Below are positions 27,201 to 34,873 of a DNA stretch of 46,806 nucleotides, piece after piece (the first letter of the stretch is position 1; every line of letters starts with the position of its first letter). Made by a program: the position numbers and the translations under genes. Source of the stretch: Nocardia aobensis NBRC 100429 (GTDB lineage: Bacteria; Actinomycetota; Actinomycetes; Mycobacteriales; Mycobacteriaceae); NCBI RefSeq assembly GCF_000308375.1, contig NZ_BAFQ01000287.1:1-46806 (forward strand), given 5' to 3'. The notes under the pieces were generated by a model. That model saw nothing but the letters and a program-made list of their open reading frames with translations. It had not been told where the DNA came from and searched no databases.

Positions 27201-29851
27201 GTGCGGTATCCCTCGGTGTACATCCCGGCGACCTTGTGCGCCAGCGTGTCCTGTGGGGATATCACGCGCAGATCTGGCTTCACGTCGTCGGTATGCACAA
27301 TCTGTTCCGGGAACTGAACTGCCGACGGTTCGTGCCACATCGGGATCTCACGCGGCGGATTGAGGTCGGCGCCGACCCGCATCACCTCCATATCGCCGAT
27401 GTAGGCCCGGTGAAACATGCGCACGCCGCCGTTGTCCAGTGGCATTTCGTCCTCGTACTCGAATCGCAGGAAATCCCCGTGGTCGCAGCCGAGGGCGGCG
27501 CGATAGTGGGCGGCCATCTCGGCGCCCTCGAGCGGAGAGGTCGCGACGAGGTCGATGTCGGTCGTCGGTCGGGCGCCGGGAATGCGGACGAGCATCGATT
27601 GGCCGCCCTTGAGCACCCAGGAATCCGGATCGGCTGTGAAGATGCGGAACACCGCACGCTGCAACGTGAATTGCTGGATGTGCTCACTCACATCCCGCCC
27701 GCTGCCCTCGCTCGCGGCCTTCGCAGCATCGATGAGCTGGTGATAGAACCCGTCGACCGCACCCGGGTCGATAAGGTCCGGTGCGGGCCCCTGCCCATGG
27801 CTCGGCTCGATGATTTGGTCCATACCCAGGTGATCTCCCGCAGGGGCCTCCTGCTCGTTGGCCCGGGTATGGTCGGGCTCTAGGCCCTGCTTGGCCTCGT
27901 TGGCGGTGCCCGAGACGAACCCGTCCGCACCGGCACGGGTCTTTGCGCTGGCAGTGTGGGCGGCCGGTCTGTCGGCTGAACCGTTGTCGCTCGCCACGTT
28001 CCACGACCGCCGATCCTGGACCGTCCGCTCAAAGTGGTCCAAGATCGACGGTCGATCGTTCCGCAGTGTGGCGGAGACCCCCTTCCTCGGGTCGTCGGCG
28101 CTCCGGGTACCGCATTCCCCGACGTCGGCGAATGATTCACCAACCGACTGCGTACGGACTTGCCGTCCGGTCGGCGAGGCATGCTGCTCCAACATGTCCA
28201 CCCGGCGAAGCATCGTGTCGTGCCAGTCCGAGTGCCTCGCCGCGGAGAACACGGGACCCAACTGCTCGACCCGCTGCCGGATCTCCTGCACCTCCGATCG
28301 TGTGAGACCGTGTTCCTTCCAACGGATCTCGCCGTCGGGACCGTGCTCCAGGAATTGCTTCGCGAAGGGGCCAATCGCTGCGGTGTCCGCGAATCCGCGG
28401 GTGTTGCCGATGCCCCACACGTCCCCAGAGCGATCAACGACCCAGCTGTCCGAATCGCGGTTCGGCACGCCGACGAGGGCGTCGAGCGCCCCGAGACGCA
28501 GCCCGGCGGAAGTGCCGTGGAACCTCTCCGCCGCATCCCGGTCGAGCGGATACGCCTCCCGCCCGGTACTTCCAGGCACCACCTCCGTGAAAACATGCTC
28601 GCCGACGACGTGCACCGCAGGCACCTTGGCACCGACCGCCTCACCCGCCAGCGAGGTAAGAAATTGCGCATGCGCCTGCCGCGGATCAGCGGCCACCGTG
28701 TGCAGGACCTGGGTGCCGTCCGGAAAGGTCAGTCGCTGCAGCGGATCTCCGGAACCAGCGGCGGGCTCGATCGTTTCGACACGGGGCTGCTCGCCGGAGC
28801 CCAAGAGGTCCTTGATGTGGCCGGCGAAATCACGCTGCCGTACGCCCAGCGTGGAAACCTCCCGGCCTCCGCCACCGCTCGTCACCTCGGCGCCCGCCTC
28901 GTGCGCGCGCAAGGCTCTGGCCGCAGCGCCGATGAATCCGCCGCCGAAGCCGGTGATCGCGCCGTCGTGTAATGCGGAGAAGATATCGCCGAACGCGTGA
29001 ATATCGCCGTGGTGGATGATCAGCGAGGGTATGGCGCCCGCGACGCCGCCCGCCGCACCGCCCGCACCGCCGATCAGCATCGTCCCGCCGACGTGGGTGA
29101 GCAGTCGACCCCGATCCGATTCGGCCCTGCCGCTCAGCTTCCTCAGCACGCCCGGGGCCAACCGCCGGCCTACCTCCGCACCTGCCGCTCCGCCCACCGC
29201 GCCGCCGGCGATCTGTTCCAGCAGCAAGCTCGAATCAAATCCGTGGCGCGCCCCATCCAGGATGTCCCACACCTGCGCTCCAACACCGGCGACCGCGCTG
29301 ATCAATGCCCCGATTCCGGCGGCGTGGATGGCACCATGCAGCGCGGCTCGCCGCGCCACACCCGCCGCGACGTCCTCAGCCACTCCGACGGCGAACTTTT
29401 CCGCCGCCACGCGCATCGCCTCCTCGGCAGCCACCCGGTCCGCCAGCGCCTTGAAGCCACCGCCCTGCCAGAACAGCAGGGAGTCGTAGACGAGCTGCGC
29501 CCCGAGCGCGATACCCATCGCGATCAGCAGATGCTGGGTCTGCAGGGTGGAATCGGCTAGTTTGCCGCACTGCTCGCCCATGTCCTGGCATACCGCCGCC
29601 TGATTGCGAATCGCCACGCTGACCGACCGATGCCGCCGCGCCAAACCCGCGCCGGAATCGCCGCCGAGCGCAGCCTCGGCGCTGCGGGCATGCACGTCGT
29701 ACTGGTCACTCGCGTCGGTGAGGACCTTGGATGCCTCCAGATACGCATCCCGCCGCCGGGACATACTTTCGACATTCGTAGCGGGCCAATGCCCAAGGAC
29801 CAGTTCGCGCACGAAGACCGGTACCTCGGCCAGCAAATGGCTCGCATCCAT
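24296..29851 (-). CDS. WXG100-class polymorphic toxin with AbiEii nucleotidyltransferase and EndoU-like RNase domains
   Basis: 1,851 aa from ATG at 29851, with AGGGA 10 nt upstream; a GTG three codons earlier is also possible. Domains: WXG100-like head (1-150; VFVRELVLGHWPA); Gly/Ala-rich helices (150-310); a kinase-like fold (about 365-490) with the strand LTFPDGTQVLHTV and the loop DALVGVPNRDSDSW, in which the catalytic residues look lost; a disordered linker; AbiEii-type nucleotidyltransferase (705-965); a segment with an Rossmann-like glycosyltransferase pattern (about 1305-1450; YTLLWVRDSRPFG, IMLVGDD, VQIGMESGALEMQTVLGIP); helical spacer; and a C-terminal EndoU-like RNase (about 1750-1851). 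Heads like this are known to direct export through type VII secretion. The combination of two toxin domains of different chemistry in one chain is unusual. Likely immunity: AbiEi next door for the first domain; none recognised for the second. Confidence 0.85.
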   Translation of the reverse strand: MDASHLLAEVPVFVRELVLGHWPATNVESMSRRRDAYLEASKVLTDASDQYDVHARSAEAALGGDSGAGLARRHRSVSVAIRNQAAVCQDMGEQCGKLADSTLQTQHLLIAMGIALGAQLVYDSLLFWQGGGFKALADRVAAEEAMRVAAEKFAVGVAEDVAAGVARRAALHGAIHAAGIGALISAVAGVGAQVWDILDGARHGFDSSLLLEQIAGGAVGGAAGAEVGRRLAPGVLRKLSGRAESDRGRLLTHVGGTMLIGGAGGAAGGVAGAIPSLIIHHGDIHAFGDIFSALHDGAITGFGGGFIGAAARALRAHEAGAEVTSGGGGREVSTLGVRQRDFAGHIKDLLGSGEQPRVETIEPAAGSGDPLQRLTFPDGTQVLHTVAADPRQAHAQFLTSLAGEAVGAKVPAVHVVGEHVFTEVVPGSTGREAYPLDRDAAERFHGTSAGLRLGALDALVGVPNRDSDSWVVDRSGDVWGIGNTRGFADTAAIGPFAKQFLEHGPDGEIRWKEHGLTRSEVQEIRQRVEQLGPVFSAARHSDWHDTMLRRVDMLEQHASPTGRQVRTQSVGESFADVGECGTRSADDPRKGVSATLRNDRPSILDHFERTVQDRRSWNVASDNGSADRPAAHTASAKTRAGADGFVSGTANEAKQGLEPDHTRANEQEAPAGDHLGMDQIIEPSHGQGPAPDLIDPGAVDGFYHQLIDAAKAASEGSGRDVSEHIQQFTLQRAVFRIFTADPDSWVLKGGQSMLVRIPGARPTTDIDLVATSPLEGAEMAAHYRAALGCDHGDFLRFEYEDEMPLDNGGVRMFHRAYIGDMEVMRVGADLNPPREIPMWHEPSAVQFPEQIVHTDDVKPDLRVISPQDTLAHKVAGMYTEGYRTEETKCDDCILLQDTGLYTCQKAGSQLPYRPQDMADVLLLALHTSFDGQTTQNMLRQELAWRMDQGVTLNVPSEFKLPNPDWANWFSQHLGRTDALPFRTLNETLPLARDFLSPLLSPEDLHGQWDPQHRRWVGDETPATDSPASAGSPAHEATPAAVPPEGVRRIEGTGAGEPSTIAIDPENKMPQWDQLASDERDGSNLDDFLDRLAAHEGLSPTDKVYALHRTLDTVGYKPEPISGMDSRHLRFYSHQSGEEYIHAAALMLNPDTTVEIAFQPNGVFKAYSEDAYGAHIVYMGELPEGMTADQANAVAFSRWVRSESTHDLSHAELTRELLDLHAQPLRSALRIRQRLIEDYGIASDRIRLAEAKDERDFVYTETRWLRAHLLTLSHIREHPVEARQTMVDAMLGDGETAVNRAARVDSVVNRVLSAHEDSDSSPKKYTLLWVRDSRPFGTHGAELDTRPQQIRQIIETLRQRQPDRQIMLVGDDLFAERPELRELWHREGVLHDVDTSSLVKFWQRDGLTRPEQSLVFHRLATQRDVVQIGMESGALEMQTVLGIPTAYLSAREYLGNKGNRWAHYFEPWEYGRTVQLLDEHGNRIYDPASGLPRSEFKPEGEPLPAPLKTIERVPVGPDLPDPANRRGQPMAVHRPAKVSLTASRIIGLIDSGELDRWGDRLGRSVEMKSEDWAPWQARDWQNSERYADQLNRWLHTEATTPEAIATKWDAIRLALKGVVEPGYTQDETYHGTSVVHPYFTLATDHPVPAGIADRIAQAYAAEPDTRPAAVVIALRDLFDTTRIRDQALRDHGAFGLDESELQTLHEALDRVISHNTLHSPVPYDAPPGGSAWDAAGAATHSRRPPLDRLWVPDHYLTHILDGGESGGGHRYGTGIPGKTEFPERWDDPTVVRTILDIAAAPTRALFQSNGYWNVIGERDDVTVTAIVRPDGRIRAAWPEFGRGVFRNPPTGS
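24299..24610 (-). other. EndoU-like (BECR fold) RNase domain at the effector C-terminus
   Basis: The last 100 residues show HILDGGESGGGHR, PGKTEFPERW, then a strand pair with VTVTAIVRPDGRI and AWPEFG. This is the pattern of bacterial EndoU toxins: two His flanking a Gly-rich loop, the PGK lysine and the terminal T/R-A-W/F-P. As the extreme C-terminus of a WXG100 protein it would be the variable, replaceable toxin tip. Confidence 0.7.
26950..27740 (-). other. AbiEii-like nucleotidyltransferase domain of the effector
   Basis: Residues about 705-965 contain WVLKGGQSMLVRIPG followed by TTDIDLVA, the GG/S-x-DxD core of the AbiEii/MNT-like nucleotidyltransferases, then SPQDTLAHKVAGMY and RPQDMADVLLLAL, matching the later K-x and R-x-K-D-x-x-D positions of that family. 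A four-Cys cluster (CDDCILLQDTGLYTC) is inserted between them and is not part of classical AbiEii. Catalytic residues appear intact. Confidence 0.75.
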
Positions 29852-29856
29852 GCGCT

Positions 29857-30114
29857 TCACGTCCCTGCGAAACGGCTACCGCACCGAAGCCCCCTGCTGC
29901 GATCCCCACACGGCCCAGCAGCATCCACGCTCTCGGCCCGAGTCGGCCACACGCCATCGTGTGCCGTGGGATCACCATTCCCGCTGACGGGCGACTCTCG
30001 TTGGTGGCCCTGCCGGCGCCGTTGCCCGCTGCGGGACCGCTGGGAGTCAGTCGGCCTACGTCCCGGGTCTTCCCGGTCGAACCGCTCCTCCGATACACCT
30101 GCCATCGTACGCAA
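29857..30114 (-). CDS. Doubtful small ORF upstream of the effector
   Basis: 85 aa (TTG at 30114 or ATG at 30105) whose stop overlaps the alternative GTG of the effector as GTGA, the same junction type as in the other effector operon. The composition (Arg/Ser/Gly-rich, no hydrophobic core) does not look like a folded protein. A competing frame over the same bases reads a hydrophobic stretch AWMLLGRVGIAAGGFGAVAV. Neither has a clear ribosome site. Confidence 0.2.
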   Translation of the reverse strand: MRTMAGVSEERFDREDPGRRPTDSQRSRSGQRRRQGHQRESPVSGNGDPTAHDGVWPTRAESVDAAGPCGDRSRGLRCGSRFAGT

Positions 30115-30123
30115 TTTGGAAGC

Positions 30124-30178
30124 TTTTGGATACGTTCTACTGTAGTGTAACTCCTATTTGTATAAATTTGGATACAAA
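30124..30178. promoter_or_regulatory. Paired TGGATAC sites and TTTGTAT/ATACAAA inverted repeat
   Basis: TGGATAC occurs at 30127-30133 and 30169-30175, direct copies 42 bp apart. The second copy is part of a perfect 7-bp inverted repeat, TTTGTAT (30157-30163) and ATACAAA (30172-30178). The block is AT-rich against its surroundings and sits between the effector gene (minus) and the WXG100 gene (plus). The same core flanks the promoter of the first effector operon. Confidence 0.45.
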
Positions 30179-30363
30179 CTGCGCTTACTTGGATGTTGCC
30201 TTCCTGCCGTATCAGAACCGGCGCCGGCGATGACCGGATAGTGCGATCAGGGGATACTCGAACCGCTTCGGTGGAGGATTGATGTATGTTGCGAGCCTGC
30301 TCAAGAATCTGATCCCGCGACCGGCCACCCCGCCGCCGGCGGGGCGAGCGGGCCACCGGCACG

Positions 30364-30550
30364 GTGGTCAATGTCAATCTGTACCGCGGCCGCGCCGGGG
30401 GCGACGACCGGGCCGCGGAGTGGAGACTGCTCGACGAGCCGAAGATCGAGGAGATCACCACCAGCGATCTGAGCGCCCTGGTCGAGTACGTCCTTGCCGA
30501 CGCCCGCGACCACGTGCGCGGGCACCCGGAGCAGGTGAGCGTGCAGTGGA
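30364..30550 (+). CDS. Hypothetical fragment of unknown family
   Basis: The frame from GTG at 30364 reads MVNVNLYRGRAGG, then EPKIEEITTSDLSALVEYVLAD, with sensible amphipathic helix and strand, before running into the recombinase remnant. No family recognised. It may be a truncated gene or a start that lost its upstream part. Confidence 0.3.
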
Positions 30551-30569
30551 GGCCTGCACCACGACGACC

Positions 30570-30793
30570 AGCTCGACAGTTCGAACGCGCACTGATCCTC
30601 GAACGCCAACGCGAAGGGATCGCCGCCGAAAGGCCGCGGCGCCTACACCGGCCGCAAACCCGCCCTTACCCCCGAACAGGCCGAACAGCTCCGTGCCCGC
30701 GCCGCCGCCGGCGGACCGAAATCGGCGCTGGCGACCGCACTCGGCATCAGCCGCGGAACCGTCTACAACTACCTACGCGCCGACGTCGCATAG
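30570..30793 (+). pseudogene. Serine recombinase (resolvase/invertase) C-terminal remnant
   Basis: QFERALILERQREGIAA, the end of the catalytic domain of small serine recombinases, is followed in another frame by KGRGAYTGRKPALTPEQAEQ and ALGISRGTVYNYLRADVA, the C-terminal DNA-binding helix-turn-helix. A one-base shift separates the two, and the catalytic Ser end is missing. It lies 190 bp upstream of the WXG100 gene. Confidence 0.7.
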
Positions 30794-30985
30794 AACGGCC
30801 ATGCACCACCGCAAAATCCCGGCAATTTGACGCCGAAGGTCAGAGCCAAGGGGACCAACCGGTGAATCGCGGATTCCGGTACTACCGGCGAGCCGACGAC
30901 GTTGTTCGGATCACTGAGCTATCGCAGGGGAAGGTTCGCTGATGATGCGGGATGAAATTGGAACGCTACGGGCTTGAAAGATGGT

Positions 30986-32542
30986 ATGGCCGGACAGTTT
31001 TCGATGGATCCTGGCCAGCTGCGCACTGATTCGGCGGGATTCGATCAGGTCGGTGCGCAGGTGGCCGCGGCGGTACAGTACCTGAGCAGCATCCTGGGCG
31101 GCGACTCCGCGCCATGGGGTGACGACGCCGCTGGTCGCTCCTTCGGTGATGCCTTCGCGCCGGAGGAGAAGCAGACCGTCTCCGACCTTGACAGCCTGGT
31201 CAAATTGTTGCGACAGGCGGGTCCCGACCTGCGTCAGCTGGTGAATAACGTCGAGACCCAGGATATCGTCATGGCGCAGTCCATTCGAAACGAAAGCGCC
31301 GGATTCCAGCCACAGTCGACGGTAGATCTGCTGGGCGGACCATACCGCCCCGGGCCGAACGCAACGGACGTATCCGCCGCGACGAAGCCGTTCGCCGGGT
31401 CCATCACCGGCCCGCCGGTCACGGCGGCGACGGCCGCACCCAGAACGCCTGCCACTGCTGGCGCGCCCTCGCGGAGCGGCGCACCCCCGACCGGGCAGCA
31501 GCCGTCGGGCCGTCCGGGCGGTGATACACCCGGGCGGAACGGGTCCGGCGCCAGGTCCGGTCCGCACGCCACCGACGCCCCGGGAGTACAGGCCGGTGGC
31601 GCGCCTGGTTCCTACGCCGCTGGGAACGACGCCGTCCGGGCCCGGTCCTCCATGCCTTGGCCGGGTGCATCCGCTACCGGGGCTCCGGTGGCCGCGCCCG
31701 CTACGAGCACCCCGTGGTCAACTCGCGCCTCGTCGAAGCCGCCGAAGGTCACCCCTCCCGGCTTCGGCGCGCAACCGCGCCCGCCGGTCGGGGCCGGGAC
31801 GCGACCCCCGGCGTCGGCCGGGAAGCAGGATCGCGAATCCGAGCGATCGAGCCCGAAGGGTTCGCGCGAATCCCTCGCGGCTCGCCTCACCCGGCACCTT
31901 GCCGAGCGGCACGGTGTACGGGCGTTCGGGTTCGACACACCCGATGTGCCGGACCAGGTGCTGACCGAGATCGTCGCGGCGGTGGACAAGGTGCTGCCGT
32001 GGTATCCGAGTATCGTGCTGAGCGCCATAGGCATCGCCGAGCTGCCCGCGGGTGAATCGACTCGACTGGAACGGGATTCGACCCCTGAACGAGAGTTGCC
32101 CCGGGAAATCCCTATGGACACGGACGGATTCGCCGTACACGCCGGTGCGCGCATCGTGCTGGCCGCCGGGGCCGCGACCGATCCGGATGCGCTGGCCGCC
32201 GACACCGCCGCATCGGAGCGCGCGGGGCTGCTTGCGCCGGGATGTGCACGACGGCCGGTGTTCTCCTCGATCGTGCGCGAACTGGGCGGCGCCCTGGACA
32301 TGGCGGGCGGGTTCACTGCCCGCGCCCTCGCACGACATGCGCTGATCGCCGGGTCCGTGCCACCGGGCCCGTGCCCCGACCGCACCGCCGGGCGGCTCGA
32401 ACCGGCCGCCGCGCTCGCCGAGGCGTTCACCGACGTGGTGTTGAACGCCGGGCGGGTCGATCCGCCCGCACGACAGCTGCATCAGCTACTGGTGGACGCG
32501 GCCGCATCACCGACGCGGGACGGCCGCGCGACCCCGGGATGA
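30986..32542 (+). CDS. WXG100 protein with zincin-like C-terminal domain lacking HExxH (second paralogue)
   Basis: 518 aa from ATG at 30986 (GAAAG five nt upstream); an in-frame TTG four codons earlier is less likely. Residues 1-100 are a WXG100-type hairpin (APWGDDAAGRSFGDAF), 110-300 a Pro/Ala/Gly/Thr-rich linker, and 300-515 the same domain as in the protein at 18746-20347 (GFDTPDVPDQVL, then the block FSSIVRELGGALDMAGGFTA). Where active zincins have HEFGH this protein has RELGG: the Glu stays, both His are lost. It is transcribed away from the 1,851-aa effector and shares its upstream region, so it is probably its secretion partner. Confidence 0.75.
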   Translation: MAGQFSMDPGQLRTDSAGFDQVGAQVAAAVQYLSSILGGDSAPWGDDAAGRSFGDAFAPEEKQTVSDLDSLVKLLRQAGPDLRQLVNNVETQDIVMAQSIRNESAGFQPQSTVDLLGGPYRPGPNATDVSAATKPFAGSITGPPVTAATAAPRTPATAGAPSRSGAPPTGQQPSGRPGGDTPGRNGSGARSGPHATDAPGVQAGGAPGSYAAGNDAVRARSSMPWPGASATGAPVAAPATSTPWSTRASSKPPKVTPPGFGAQPRPPVGAGTRPPASAGKQDRESERSSPKGSRESLAARLTRHLAERHGVRAFGFDTPDVPDQVLTEIVAAVDKVLPWYPSIVLSAIGIAELPAGESTRLERDSTPERELPREIPMDTDGFAVHAGARIVLAAGAATDPDALAADTAASERAGLLAPGCARRPVFSSIVRELGGALDMAGGFTARALARHALIAGSVPPGPCPDRTAGRLEPAAALAEAFTDVVLNAGRVDPPARQLHQLLVDAAASPTRDGRATPG

Positions 32543-32629
32543 GCGAGCGCAGCGGGCACGCTGGGGCCGAGCGCCAGTGAGACGCACCCGATTTTTCGCA
32601 GTCTGTGGACAGACGGCGACTACGGAAAC

Positions 32630-32642
32630 CAGGTGTGACCTG
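32630..32642. repeat. CAGGTGTGACCTG copy 1
   Basis: Palindromic 13-mer (CAGGT-GTG-ACCTG) that recurs exactly at 34738-34750, with similar flanks on both sides. The two copies bracket the IS481 element and the phosphotransferase remnant. Confidence 0.6.
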
Positions 32643-32658
32643 TTGTGATGGCATACCG

Positions 32659-33738
32659 GCTAGCTGTACTGACCTGAGAGGTTGGGGACGCGGTGGGCCG
32701 GTGGGTGTCCGCCGAGTGCGGTGTGGCCGCGGTGGTGATTGTAGGTGTGTAGCCAGTCGGTGAAGGCGGCGCAGCGTTCACCGTCGCTGTGGTAGGCGCG
32801 GGAGTAGGCCCATTCGTCGGCCAGGGTGCGGTGGAAACGTTCGACCTTGCCGTTGGTCTGTGGCCGATACGGGCGGGTGCGTTTGTGTACCACCGCGCCG
32901 AGGGCGTCGGCGAACGAGCGTGATCTGTAGCAGGAACCGTTGTCGGTCAATACTTTTCGCACCGTGATGCCGTGACCGGCGAACCAGGCTTCTGCGCGGA
33001 TCCAGAACGCGGCCGCGGTGTCTTTGCGTTCGTCAGGCAGTAGCTCGCTGTAGGCCAGCCGGGAGTGGTCATCCAACGCGGTGTGCAGGTAGTGGTAGCC
33101 GATCACGGGGTGGCTGCCACGGCGGATCGGGGTGTGCGTGCGGGAGTTCCGGCTGCCGGCGCTGCGACCGGTCACCCGCCATCCACCGCCGTCGGGGATC
33201 TTGCCGAGTTTCTTGACATCGATGTGGACCAGGTCGCCGGGGTGGTGGTGTTCGTAACGGCGCACGACACGTCCGGTGCAGCGATCCAGCCAGCGAAGCC
33301 GGGCGAGCCGGTATCGGGTCAGCACACGATGGACCGTGGAGGGGTGCAGTCCCAGCAGATAAGCGATGCGAGCCGGTCCCCAGCGGCGCAGTACCCGCAG
33401 TTTGATGATGCGGCGTTCGGTGCGAGTCGGGGTCCGGTTCGGGCTGTGGTGCGGGCGGCTGGACCGGTCGCACCTTGGTCGCGGTAGCGCTGGGCCCACC
33501 GCCACGCTGTGGTCGGTGAGACCTGGAACCGTTCAGCAGCTCGTCGTAGCGACCAGCCCTCATCGACGACACAACGAGCAAGACGCAACCGGCCCAACTC
33601 CGACAGCGGGGCATTACGGTGGGACACGAAGACCTCCGATAGTTGAATGCGTTCCTCGACAGCTCGCACTTCACTCGGAGGTCTTCGCCATGTCACCTCA
33701 CCACGCCGTCACCAACGTCCATGGTCAGTACAGCTAGC
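32659..33738. mobile_element. IS481-family insertion sequence with GCTAGC target duplication
   Basis: The element runs from 32665 (TGTACTGACC) to 33732 (GGTCAGTACA), 1,068 bp, with imperfect terminal inverted repeats that extend about 30 bp. Both ends are flanked by GCTAGC (32659-32664 and 33733-33738), matching the NCTAGN target and 6-bp duplication of IS481. The transposase is broken (see its entry), so it should not move by itself. Confidence 0.85.
32660..33627 (-). pseudogene. IS481 transposase, frameshifted
   Basis: The protein starts in one frame at GTG 33627 (GGAGG five nt upstream) as VSHRNAPLSELGRLRLARCV, a normal IS481 N-terminus with HTH, up to RYRDQG near 33470. It then continues in another frame from CDRSSRPHHSPNRTPTRTE to the end. 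The usual linker between RYRDQG and DRSSRPH is a few residues longer, so a small deletion caused the shift. The DDE residues in the second part are present (HTALDDHSRLAY, LTDNGSCYRS, TNGKVERFHRTL). The TAG stop lies inside the duplicated target CTAG rather than in the element itself. Confidence 0.8.
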
Positions 33739-33740
33739 CG

Positions 33741-34170
33741 GGATCGTGTGTCCACGGCTCCAGTTAGTGTCGCCGATTGGGGATGTCGTTTACGCCGGAC
33801 TGCCGTGAGCGTGGTCCCCCGCACCTTCAGCACTCACACACTGATCTACCGCGACAATCGCGGCGACGACAACGACTTCGTGCTCGAGCACCACCAATAC
33901 GACTTCCCCACTCACGCCGATGCCGAAGCCGACGCACACACCCGACCCCTCCGACCGGCCCTACAACCGACTCGCGGGACCGACGCGCTACGACCGAATA
34001 CGGGCGTATTCACCGACTCCGGATGCCTGTCCGCCCAGCACTACAGCCGCGAAGAGGCCGAAGCCGCGATGACAGAGTCCATCGCGGCTGGTGAGCCCGC
34101 GGAATGGCCGGCCGTCCAACCCATCTGTGAGAAACACGAAGACCAGCCGGCCCGGACCAAGGCGGCGTCC
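33741..34170 (+). pseudogene. Hypothetical protein remnant
   Basis: The plus-strand frame that emerges from the IS end reads THTLIYRDNRGDDNDFVLEHH and, further on, FTDSGCLSAQHYSREEAEAA and AAGEPAEWPAVQPICEKHED, which has the composition of a real actinobacterial protein. No start fits outside the IS and the middle looks shifted. Family not recognised. Confidence 0.3.
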
Positions 34171-34532
34171 GCCTCGTCCCCGCGCGTGACCGGAGCGCGG
34201 TCGACAGGATCGCCCCATGCCGTGGCGGATCCACGGCTGTGAAACCGGTTGGAGGGCTCACCGAAGCGCAGTGCGGTATCGAAAGGCACGGAGCGAGGGC
34301 GGGGGAAGCCGGGTGTATTCCTTGCGTAACAGCGCCTCCGCAGAATCGGTCGCCCACGGCAATCGGACAGCGAGGTCGTCTCCGAGTCGCCACAGCTGGC
34401 TGTCCCAGCCACGTGCACCGAGGCGCACCGGACAGTCGGACATTCGGGGTGGTGGTCACGCAGCAGATCTAGAACCAACTCCGCAATGATCTTGAGCCCG
34501 TTGTGCGTCATCGGGATCACGGGAGCCAGGTC
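34130..34532 (-). pseudogene. Aminoglycoside phosphotransferase-like remnant
   Basis: On the minus strand IIAELVLDLLRDHHPE, then in another frame CPVRLGARGWDSQLWRLGDD followed by LAVRLPWATDSAEALLRKEY, and then RFGEPSNRFH and DPVDRAPVTRGDEA. This is the N-terminal lobe of the aminoglycoside/phosphotransferase (APH) family, broken by at least two frameshifts. The catalytic lobe (HGD motif) is absent, so it is not functional. Confidence 0.7.
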
Positions 34533-34606
34533 ACCGCCGACCTTGGAGACCTGCACGACACGGCCACCAATGGCAACCACGCAACGTGTTCGCAATGCCA
34601 CACAGC

Positions 34607-34641
34607 GAAGCAGCCGCAGGTCGATGACCCGCGGCTGCTTC
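34607..34641. terminator. Strong hairpin GAAGCAGCCGC / GCGGCTGCTTC
   Basis: A perfect 11-bp stem (34607-34617 and 34631-34641), with an inner GGTC/GACC pairing and a tiny GAT loop. No T-tract follows. It could be a terminator of the decayed gene nearby or a mobile structural repeat. Confidence 0.4.
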
Positions 34642-34737
34642 GGTGGGCGGGCCTAACGCTCCACAACCCGAACACCCTGAGGGTCGATGGCCCAGAGATT
34701 CGGATCAGGCCGGTAGGGGTTCGGCAGGTAAAGAACT

Positions 34738-34750
34738 CAGGTGTGACCTG
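34738..34750. repeat. CAGGTGTGACCTG copy 2
   Basis: Exact second copy of the 13-mer at 32630-32642; both are preceded by GAA and followed by [TC]TG then GAT or ATT. It lies 55 bp before the IS3 end. Confidence 0.6.
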
Positions 34751-34873
34751 CTGATTCCACCGCGTCGTTGGCGTGGCCGCCCGCTGGTGCGCCCGAGGCC
34801 CCTCTGAGGTTCACCCCGGGGAGTGGACACCGAGTTGGCGGGATGGTTGATCTCGCTGGTTAGGATGTCTTTC

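Noticed and set aside
29706..30461. 251-aa minus-strand ORF over the effector start
   Set aside because: It overlaps the WXG100-like head in another frame and crosses the AT-rich regulatory block; only a short hydrophobic stretch looks protein-like.
34607..34641. tRNA-like or riboswitch structure
   Set aside because: A simple long hairpin with a 3-base loop; no cloverleaf or conserved aptamer bases.
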